From Devosia sp. FJ2-5-3 (GTDB lineage: Bacteria; Pseudomonadota; Alphaproteobacteria; Rhizobiales; Devosiaceae): a stretch of 64,000 nucleotides of DNA. The first letter of the stretch is position 1, and each line of letters begins with the position of its first letter. The notes under the pieces are model-generated. The model saw only the letters and a list, made by a program, of their open reading frames with translations, had not been told where the DNA came from and did no database searches. Both the position numbers and the translations under genes were made by a program. Location: assembly GCF_029201545.1 (NCBI RefSeq), contig NZ_CP104007.1:964501-1028500 (forward strand), in the 5' to 3' direction. Positions 55,730-64,000 of this stretch are shown here, piece by piece.

Positions 55730-56227
55730 ATGGCAGAGGTGAAGGGTTATTCTACGGTCCAGATTATCCTGCACTGGGCCATTGCAGCGCTGGTGGTGTT
55801 CCAGCTCTTCGTCAACGAAGCGATGCAGATCGCATTCAATGAACGGCTTGATGGTGAGATCGGCGGCCAAACGCTGGGCGCGCTGCTGCACATCATCGTC
55901 GGGATGACAGTGTTGGTTCTCGCCGCCATACGCGTTTTTTTCCGCCTGCGCCGTGGCGCGCCGCCACCGCACAGCGCCAATCCTGCCATTCTCAACTGGC
56001 TCGGGGCGATTACGCACTTCCTGCTCTATGGCTTCATCTTTTTCATGCCGCTGACCGGAGCGATCGCGTGGTTCCTCGGGATCGAGCTGGCGGCAGAACT
56101 CCACGAGATTGGGCGGCTGGTCCTGATCCCGGCCATCGCCTTCCATGTCGTGGGGGCGCTGGTGGAGCATTTCGTGCTCCGCCGGGATTCGCTGACCCGC
56201 ATGCTCAAGGCGACCGCTGACGGCTAA
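55730..56227 (+). CDS. Cytochrome b561
   Basis: This is a di-haem membrane electron-transfer protein of 165 residues. Four helices are seen, with His in ILHWAIAALVVFQL, LLHIIVGMTVLVLAAIRVFFRLRRG, THFLLYGFIFFMPLTG and AFHVVGALVEHFV. GGAGGGGCA precedes the ATG at 55730. It is divergent from ctaC and shares 83 bp of promoter region. Its stop overlaps the convergent amidohydrolase stop by 4 bp. Its quinol or superoxide chemistry is not decided. Confidence 0.92.
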   Translation: MAEVKGYSTVQIILHWAIAALVVFQLFVNEAMQIAFNERLDGEIGGQTLGALLHIIVGMTVLVLAAIRVFFRLRRGAPPPHSANPAILNWLGAITHFLLYGFIFFMPLTGAIAWFLGIELAAELHEIGRLVLIPAIAFHVVGALVEHFVLRRDSLTRMLKATADG

Positions 56228-57045
56228 ACCTTGTAGATGCGCTCCGCATTGCGGTGAAGAAGGCGCGACTGCTCGTCTGGGCTCGCGCCAGAGATGATGT
56301 CACGCGTTGCCTCGACCCAGCGGGTGAGCGAACCGGTGCGGGTGACGACGGGGTGGTCAGAGCCCCAGACGACGCGGTCCCAGCCAAAGCTCTCGATGAC
56401 GTGCTCGACATAGGGGCGAATCGTGTCGACGGTCCAGTCGCGGCCGGAATAAGCGACGATCCCCGACACCTTGGCGTTGAGATTGGGCAGGCGCGCGAGG
56501 GCGCGGATGTTATCCCGCCAGGGATCGAGGCCTGTTCCGGTGACGTCGGGGACGCCGCAATGGTCCAGGATGAACGTGACATCGGGCGCACGCTCGACGA
56601 GCTTCTGACCAATGGGCAATTGGTCGGCGCGGACACACAGGTCGAAGCTGAGATCGTAGTCCGGCAGGTGGCGGATGTTCTCGATGAAGAGATCGGACTC
56701 GCTAAGGTCGTCTGGCGCTTCGTGAAGAATGCGTCGAACGCCTTTGACATGGGCAAATTCGCTCAGGCGCTCCACCTGGGCAACGAAGTCGGTGTGTTCC
56801 GGTCGGCAGGCGGCAATGGCACCGACAATGCGCGGCAGTCCGAGGACGAACTCGGTCTCGGGCAGCATGTCGGTTTCGGCGACGTCCACTTCCATGTGAA
56901 GGGCGGTTTCGATGCCGAGCGGCAATGCCTCATCGAAATAGGCTTCCAGCGGCCAGGGCCGGTTGATCTCCGGCGCATCGGCAAGCCAGGGATAGGAAAA
57001 ACGGTTGGGATAGACGAGGTGCAGATGGGTGTCGAGAATGCGCAT
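56224..57045 (-). CDS. Amidohydrolase family 2 (sugar-lactonase-like)
   Basis: This is a metal-dependent TIM-barrel hydrolase of 273 residues. The motif MRILDTHLHLVYP has metal-binding His7 and His9. FILDHCGVPDV and VVWGSDHPV carry further His and the Asp at the strand ends. The length and motifs fit L-fuconolactonase-like enzymes that open sugar lactones. The substrate is not determined. It is leftward, 27 bp downstream of the small membrane protein gene. Confidence 0.85.
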   Translation of the reverse strand: MRILDTHLHLVYPNRFSYPWLADAPEINRPWPLEAYFDEALPLGIETALHMEVDVAETDMLPETEFVLGLPRIVGAIAACRPEHTDFVAQVERLSEFAHVKGVRRILHEAPDDLSESDLFIENIRHLPDYDLSFDLCVRADQLPIGQKLVERAPDVTFILDHCGVPDVTGTGLDPWRDNIRALARLPNLNAKVSGIVAYSGRDWTVDTIRPYVEHVIESFGWDRVVWGSDHPVVTRTGSLTRWVEATRDIISGASPDEQSRLLHRNAERIYKV

Positions 57046-57072
57046 GTCCTTGAACTCCTCAGGCCCTAAAGG

Positions 57073-57468
57073 CTAGCCATCCAGCAGGGCGATGCATTCC
57101 TCATCATGGGTGACGCCCAGCTCTGCCAAGCCATGCCCCTCGGCGCTGGCATTGCCACCCATCTGCGCCATCAGCGTGTCGCGCTTGCGCATCAGGTCGA
57201 GATCGCGTTCTCCGGAGAGTGCCTTGGCTTCGTCGAAGGCCGTGTTGGCTCGCTCGTCATATTGGGCACCCGTCTCACCGTCCCCGTCGGCGCTGAGATA
57301 GCGCGCGGTGAGAGCATAGTAAGCGGCACATTCGATATATTTATCGGCGACGCCGTCGATGACGTCGGGTGAGGCTGGGGCCGTCGGCGCCTGCTGGCGT
57401 GTGGTTGCAATCACCATCCATACGAGAAGCACAAGCACCACAATGGGCGCGATGATCTTTCCGACCAT
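57073..57468 (-). CDS. Small single-helix membrane protein
   Basis: This 131-residue protein is unrecognised. Residues 5-23 form one hydrophobic helix; a Pro/Ala linker follows, then a helical, acidic periplasmic domain. Two Cys residues lie in YIECAAYYALTARY and HDEECIALL and could pair. A frame this long with a good codon pattern is probably real. No function can be given. Confidence 0.75.
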   Translation of the reverse strand: MVGKIIAPIVVLVLLVWMVIATTRQQAPTAPASPDVIDGVADKYIECAAYYALTARYLSADGDGETGAQYDERANTAFDEAKALSGERDLDLMRKRDTLMAQMGGNASAEGHGLAELGVTHDEECIALLDG

Positions 57469-57597
57469 GGCCTCTTCCCCTCCTTATTCCCTACAGTCTC
57501 TTCAATTGTGCAGAGGGTTTCGTCAAGCGTCGGCTTGCACTGGACCGCGCGAACCGCCAGACTTCGCAAAAGGCCTCAAGGCCTGTGGGGGGATGGA

Positions 57598-58376
57598 ATG
57601 AGGGCCCGGCATATTGCCCTGGTGACGGGGTCGACCAGCGGAATCGGCTTGGCCGTCGCTCGGAAACTCGCGGCGATGGACTTTGACGTAGCTGTTCACG
57701 GATTTGAGTCCGATGAAGCGGTTGCGGACCAAATCCGCGCGCTGCAGGCACTGGGGGACGGTCGCATTCACTATGTGCGCGCCGATCTTACCGATTCAAC
57801 GGCCAGTATTGGGCTCGTGCAGGAAGTGGTGCAGGCGCTGGGCGGGATCGACATTCTCGTCAACAATGCCGGCATCCAAAAGGTCTCGTCCATTGCAGAT
57901 TTTGCTGAAGACGACTGGCAGCGGCTAATGGCGGTCAATCTCGATGCGGCGTTTCACGCCATGCGAGGTGCATTGCCGCATATGGTGGCCGGGGGCTGGG
58001 GGCGGATCATCAATGTTGCCTCGGCCCATGGGCTGCGGGCCTCGCCCTTCAAGTCCGCCTATGTGGCAGCGAAACATGGACTTGTGGGGCTGACCAAGAC
58101 CGCAGCGCTGGAAGTGGCCGAGAAGGGGATCACGGTCAATGCCATCTGCCCAGGCTATGTTTGGACGCCGCTGGTGGCAAAACAAGTGGAAGACCAGGCA
58201 AGGGTCCACGGCATTAGCGAGGAGGAGGTGATCAGCCGGATCATCCTCGCGCCACAGCCGAGCAAGCAGTTTGTGCAGCCGGAGGAGATCGCCGAGCTCG
58301 TCGCCTATCTTTGCTCGGACTGGGCACGGTCCATTACCGGTGCCGCAATCGCCATCGACGGGGGATGGACGGCCAA

Positions 58377-58380
<4 letters not shown>
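57598..58380 (+). CDS. bdhA: D-beta-hydroxybutyrate dehydrogenase
   Basis: This short-chain dehydrogenase converts 3-hydroxybutyrate to acetoacetate with NAD. The 260-residue protein has the cofactor motif TGSTSGIGLAVA, NNAG, and the catalytic Ser (NVASAHG) with YVAAKHG (Tyr and Lys). The C-terminus AIAIDGGWTAK is typical of 3-hydroxybutyrate dehydrogenases. The ATG follows a G-rich ribosome site; upstream frame is rejected. The stop overlaps the next ATG (ATGA), and the product is the substrate of the next enzyme. Confidence 0.92.
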
Positions 58381-60329
<1,949 letters not shown>

Positions 60330-60337
60330 GGGGGCCC

Positions 60338-61399
60338 TCAGTTCTTGCTGATGCGGCGACCACTCTGGCCGTCGAACACATAGGTCCTTTCAAGGGGTGC
60401 GGTGACCGAAAGGCGCGAGCCGGTCTCGATGTCCTCCTCGCTCGACACCAGCACCATTGTCGGCTGGCCTGAGAGGTCAAGGGTGACGAAGGTTTGTCCA
60501 CCGGTGGGCTCGACAAAGGTGACCTCGCCCGACAGCGGGCCACTGCCGGCCTGGAAATGCTCGGGCCGTACACCGATAGTAACCTGTTGGCCGTCGCTGA
60601 CTGCCTCCGCAGCATTGAACGCGAAGCTGAGGCCGCTGGCGGTGCGGGCGGAATTGCCCTCGATGGTGGCCTCGAAGAAGTTCATGGCCGGGGAGCCGAT
60701 GAAGCCGGCGACGAACAGATTGGCCGGCCGGCGATAAAGCTCCATTGGCGAGCCTTCCTGCTGGATAACGCCGTGATTGAGCACCACTACGCGGTCGGAG
60801 AGAGTCATGGCCTCGACCTGATCATGCGTGACGTAGATCGAGGTGACACCGACCTTCTTGTGCAGCGCCTTGATCTCGGAGCGCATCTGCACACGCAGTT
60901 TTGCATCGAGATTGGACAGAGGTTCGTCGAACAGGAACACGGCGGGATCACGCACAACGGCACGGCCCATGGCCACGCGTTGGCGTTGACCACCGGACAG
61001 TTGGTTCGGCTTGCGTTCGAGCAGAGGCTCGAGTTCGAGCATGCGCGCCGCCTGACGGACGCGCTGGTCGATTTCGGCCTTTGGCTTTCCCGACAGTTCG
61101 AGGTTGAACGCCATGTTCTTGTAAACAGTCATGTGCGGGTAAAGCGCGTAGGACTGGAACACCATGGCGATGTTGCGCTCTCGCGGGGTGAGGTCATTGA
61201 CCACGCGGTCGCCGATGATGATGTCGCCCCCCGAGATGTCCTCGAGCCCCGCAACCATGCGGAGGATCGTCGATTTGCCGCAACCGGACGGACCGACCAG
61301 GGCGACGAATTCTCCGTCTTCCACGGACAAGTCGATGCCTTCGATGACCGAGACGGCACCATAGCTCTTGGCGATGTTTCTGAGTTCAAGACCAGCCAT
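60338..61399 (-). CDS. Carbohydrate ABC transporter ATPase (UgpC/MalK type)
   Basis: This importer ATPase has 353 residues. It has Walker A GPSGCGKST, VFQSYALYPHMTVYKNM, LSGGQRQRVAMGRAV, Walker B FLFDEPLSNLD and YVTHDQVEAMTLSD, followed by a C-terminal regulatory OB domain. AGGAG precedes ATG 61399. It is last in a leftward four-gene sugar importer: binding protein, two permeases, ATPase. It is 8 bp from the convergent acetoacetyl-CoA synthetase gene. Confidence 0.93.
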   Translation of the reverse strand: MAGLELRNIAKSYGAVSVIEGIDLSVEDGEFVALVGPSGCGKSTILRMVAGLEDISGGDIIIGDRVVNDLTPRERNIAMVFQSYALYPHMTVYKNMAFNLELSGKPKAEIDQRVRQAARMLELEPLLERKPNQLSGGQRQRVAMGRAVVRDPAVFLFDEPLSNLDAKLRVQMRSEIKALHKKVGVTSIYVTHDQVEAMTLSDRVVVLNHGVIQQEGSPMELYRRPANLFVAGFIGSPAMNFFEATIEGNSARTASGLSFAFNAAEAVSDGQQVTIGVRPEHFQAGSGPLSGEVTFVEPTGGQTFVTLDLSGQPTMVLVSSEEDIETGSRLSVTAPLERTYVFDGQSGRRISKN

Positions 61400-61416
61400 T
61401 TGCAGTGCTCCTGGGT

Positions 61417-62289
61417 CTATTTGACGGCGCCGGCGGTCAGGCCAGCGATGATGTGTTTCTGCGCCGCAAAGAAGACGATCACGGTGGGCAGGATGGTGAG
61501 GGTGATGAAGGCCAGGATCAGCTGCCAATCAGTCGAGAACTCGCCGCGATAGACCATGATGCCGAGCGGCCAGGGATATTTGCTCTCGGAGTTGAGCATG
61601 ATGAGCGGCAGGATGTAGCTGTTCCAGGAGCCGACGAAGGAGATGATACCCACGGTGGCGATGATCGGCCGGGAGAGCGGCAGGGTAATGCTCCAGAAGA
61701 ACCGCAGATATCCGGCCCCGTCGACAAAGGCGGCGTCGAAGAGCTCGCTGGGGAGATTACGAAAGAAATTGCGGAACAGCAGCACCGACATGCCGAGCCC
61801 GAAGGCGACCTGCGGCAGGACAACCCCCCAATAGGTGTCCAGCAGCCCCAGATCGCGGATGCGGATGAACAGCGGCAGGATGGCGGTTGCCGCCGGGAAC
61901 ATCAGCCCGATGAGGAAGTAGTTCAAAAGGAAACCCGAGCCGAAGAACTTCACATGGGCGAAGGTGAACGCGGTCATGGCCGAGAGCGAAAGGGTGAGGA
62001 AGACCGTCAGGGCGGCGATGAGCAGGGAATTGCCCATCTGCAGCCAGTAGCGTTGGCTGAAGAGAATGTCGCCGTAATTGCTCCATTGCCAGTTGGCCGG
62101 CAAACCGAAGGGATTGCCCCGCAATTCGCCGAGAGTCTTGAAGCCCCCCAGGGCCGTACTCAGCAGCGGAATGATGATGATCGCGGTCAGGATCGTCAGG
62201 CTTATATAGAGATAGACCTTGGTGGGCAGGCGCTCGCTGCGCCCGCCGCCGGCGGTGGCTGCGTCGATGGGTGCGGTTGTCTCAGTCAT
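61417..62289 (-). CDS. Carbohydrate ABC transporter permease (UgpE/MalG type)
   Basis: This 290-residue inner-membrane permease has six helices, an EAA loop in SELFDAAFVDGAGYLRFFWSITLPLSRP, and a C-terminus HIIAGLTAGAVK typical of MalG. It overlaps the upstream permease by 8 bp and ends 17 bp before the ATPase gene. Confidence 0.93.
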   Translation of the reverse strand: MTETTAPIDAATAGGGRSERLPTKVYLYISLTILTAIIIIPLLSTALGGFKTLGELRGNPFGLPANWQWSNYGDILFSQRYWLQMGNSLLIAALTVFLTLSLSAMTAFTFAHVKFFGSGFLLNYFLIGLMFPAATAILPLFIRIRDLGLLDTYWGVVLPQVAFGLGMSVLLFRNFFRNLPSELFDAAFVDGAGYLRFFWSITLPLSRPIIATVGIISFVGSWNSYILPLIMLNSESKYPWPLGIMVYRGEFSTDWQLILAFITLTILPTVIVFFAAQKHIIAGLTAGAVK

Positions 62290-63223
62290 TTTTCATGAAG
62301 ATCCGCTTGTAGCTGAAGGCGAGGACGACGCAGATGACGAAGAGCACGACACCAACGGCCGAGCCGAAGCCGACCTGCATGCGCATGACGCCGAAGCTGT
62401 AAAGGAAGGTAACAAGGGTCTGGGTGGAGTTGGACGGACCGCCGCCGGTCAACGGCATGATCATGTCGAACAACTGGAGCGAGCCGATGACGGCAAAGAA
62501 CACCGAAAGACGGACCGTCGAGCCCAGCATGGGCAGGGTGACACGGTAGAATTTCTGCCAGCCTGTGGCCCCGTCGATATCGGCCGCCTCGAGCACGCTC
62601 TTATCGATGGACTGCAGGCCCGCCACGAAGAGCATCATGTGAAAGCCGAAATACTTCCAGACGATGACGCCGAGCACAGCGTAAAAGGCAACCTGGCGGT
62701 CGGCCAGCCAGAACGGGGCTTCCATTCCCAGGGACGTAAAGAGCCCACCCACGAGACCAAACTGTCCGTCATAGACAAAGCGCCAGATCATGCCTGCGGC
62801 CACGTCTGCCAGGACATAGGGTAAGAAGAACAGGAGGCGGAACATCACCGCGCCTTTGATCCGGTGCGTCACCATGGTGGCGATCCAGAGGGCGAGCGGG
62901 ATTTGGATGACGATGGAGACGAGGATGATCAGCCCATTGTTGATCAGGGCCTGGCGAAACGCGCCATTGTTGAAGATCAGCTCGTAATTCTTGGTGCCGA
63001 CCCATTGGGTGGGCAAGCCATAGCCATTCCAGTTGTAGAAAGAATACCAGGCGGCTTCGCCCATGGGCAGGATGACGAAGACGGTAAAGAGCAGCAGGGC
63101 CGGTGGCAGAAACAGCACCAGGACGGGCAGGGTGCCGCGGACGTGACGTTTGCTGCGACGGGCAACTGCCGGCGCGCGGGTAGCGAGCGGGGGTGCGGCG
63201 GCGAGCGAACTGGTTTGGCTCAT
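62282..63223 (-). CDS. Carbohydrate ABC transporter permease (UgpA/MalF type)
   Basis: This 313-residue permease has six helices. The first (about 32-55) follows a basic cytosolic tail. The EAA loop is SVLEAADIDGATGWQKFYRVTLPMLGST. It lies 69 bp after the binding-protein gene; a stem-loop sits in that gap. The substrate is unknown. Confidence 0.93.
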   Translation of the reverse strand: MSQTSSLAAAPPLATRAPAVARRSKRHVRGTLPVLVLFLPPALLLFTVFVILPMGEAAWYSFYNWNGYGLPTQWVGTKNYELIFNNGAFRQALINNGLIILVSIVIQIPLALWIATMVTHRIKGAVMFRLLFFLPYVLADVAAGMIWRFVYDGQFGLVGGLFTSLGMEAPFWLADRQVAFYAVLGVIVWKYFGFHMMLFVAGLQSIDKSVLEAADIDGATGWQKFYRVTLPMLGSTVRLSVFFAVIGSLQLFDMIMPLTGGGPSNSTQTLVTFLYSFGVMRMQVGFGSAVGVVLFVICVVLAFSYKRIFMKND

Positions 63224-63257
63224 GGATCAGTCTCCCGGGGCGGGTCAGGCGCGAGGA

Positions 63258-63286
63258 GCGGCCTCGCCTGATTGAGGCGAGGCCGC
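63258..63286 (-). promoter_or_regulatory. Stem-loop between binding-protein and permease genes
   Basis: Perfect 12-bp arms GCGGCCTCGCCT (63258-63269) and AGGCGAGGCCGC (63275-63286) with a 5-base loop sit in the 69-bp gap after the binding-protein stop. No T-run follows. As in the peptide transporter, it probably favours SBP expression over the permeases. Confidence 0.75.
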
Positions 63287-63292
63287 ACCGGA

Positions 63293-64000
63293 CTACATCT
63301 CGAGCGAGAAGGCGTCCTGGATCTGCTGGACGGCATCTTCCGCGGAGATCTGGCCGGCGGCCAGTTCGGCGGACATGTCGTTGACCACGCGGCCCACATT
63401 GGGACCCAGATCCTGGTCGAGGTAGTTCTGGTGCCAGGTGGCCTTGGCCTTCTGGGCCGCGGCCTCTGCCATGGACGGATCCTTGACGCCGACTTCTGCA
63501 CCGATCGTGGTGGGAAGAATGGCGTTGCGTTCGGCTACGATTGCCTGGTTTTCAGGGTTGGTGAAGAATTTGAGAAATTCTTCAGTCTCGGGTGGCGCAT
63601 TGGCTGTGACGACCCAGCCGTTGATGCCGCCGAAATCGTCGGTGATCAGGCCCGGAGCACCTTCAACGACGGGGAACGGGAACCGGCCAATGTTGCTCTG
63701 CTCAAGTCCCTTGCCATCTGTTGCCGCGCCGCCTTGGATGGTGGGCGTTGCGGTGTTTTCGAAGCCCAGCACGATGGCTGCACGGCCATCGGCAAAAGTT
63801 GCCATCGCATCGGGCCAGGTGGCGCCAAGATAGCCGGGCTGGAAGGGTTCGAGCGCGCCCAGTTCGATGAGCTTTTCGCTGGCGCGGACAAAGCCTTCGC
63901 CGGCAAAACCTTCGCCGCCCTTGGCTGCCGCAAAGCCGTCCTGGCCGACTTCGCGCATGGCCAGGTAGGACCAGTAGAAATGCAGCGGCCATTTATCGCC
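63293..64000 (-). CDS. Carbohydrate-binding periplasmic protein, SBP family 1 (5' part outside window)
   Basis: The last 235 residues of a solute-binding protein are visible; the gene runs past base 64000. It shows GYLGATWPDAMATFADGRAAIVLGFE, and the hinge and C-lobe INGWVVTANAPPETEEFLKFF. These fit the MalE-like family. It heads the second carbohydrate importer. The ligand is unknown, and the promoter is outside the window. Confidence 0.88.
   Translation of the reverse strand, partial: GDKWPLHFYWSYLAMREVGQDGFAAAKGGEGFAGEGFVRASEKLIELGALEPFQPGYLGATWPDAMATFADGRAAIVLGFENTATPTIQGGAATDGKGLEQSNIGRFPFPVVEGAPGLITDDFGGINGWVVTANAPPETEEFLKFFTNPENQAIVAERNAILPTTIGAEVGVKDPSMAEAAAQKAKATWHQNYLDQDLGPNVGRVVNDMSAELAAGQISAEDAVQQIQDAFSLEM

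Overview
The window is a GC-rich chromosomal stretch from an alphaproteobacterium of the order Hyphomicrobiales. The gene content suggests a Devosia-like organism, but this is inferred from recognised protein families, not from a marker gene. Genes are tightly packed, with many 4-bp ATGA/GTGA overlaps. No rRNA, tRNA, CRISPR array or insertion sequence was seen.

Region 1 (about 1-32 kb) is an exopolysaccharide and surface-secretion region. It holds a Wzz-type chain-length protein (cut by the window edge), an ExoF-like export protein and an ExoY-like phosphoglycosyl transferase. The wecB, wecC and wecG-type genes would make and transfer N-acetylmannosaminuronic acid (ManNAcA). It also has four further glycosyltransferases next to polysaccharide genes, a Wzy/ligase-like membrane protein, a CelD-like acetyltransferase, a GMC oxidoreductase and an unrecognised probable alpha/alpha-fold protein. 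Embedded in it is a type I secretion island: a 2285-residue multidomain surface protein, a small companion protein, an ABC exporter with a degenerate C39 domain and a HlyD-type adaptor. A second probable type I substrate, a beta-helix protein with calcium-binding RTX repeats, lies about 4 kb away. A perfect CtrA-type box (TTAA-N7-TTAAC) sits upstream of wecB.

Region 2 (about 32-47.5 kb) looks like a peptidoglycan (murein) recycling island built as two divergent operons. Leftward run murQ, a GNAT acetyltransferase, nagZ, a five-gene Dpp/Opp-type peptide ABC importer and another GNAT. Rightward run a MurR-like RpiR regulator, a carbohydrate ABC importer, nanE and a BadF-type sugar kinase. Two promoters carry sites of the form GGAAT-N5-ATTCC around a TTGACA -35 box, which suggests one regulon under the local RpiR protein. 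The coherent reading is import of muropeptides and free amino sugars, release of GlcNAc by NagZ, phosphorylation by the kinase, cleavage of MurNAc-6-P by MurQ, and feed-in of ManNAc-6-P by NanE.

Region 3 (about 47.5-57.5 kb) is respiratory. It has a membrane PQQ-dependent dehydrogenase, a three-haem cytochrome c, a CtaG-type assembly factor, a small membrane protein, a fused subunit I+III haem-copper oxidase and a caa3-type subunit II carrying its own cytochrome c domain. A cytochrome b561, an amidohydrolase and a small membrane protein follow.

Region 4 (about 57.5-64 kb) has bdhA and an acetoacetyl-CoA synthetase (ketone body/PHB use), converging on a second carbohydrate ABC importer whose binding-protein gene is cut by the window end. 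Short palindromic repeats and stem-loops occur at several gene junctions.
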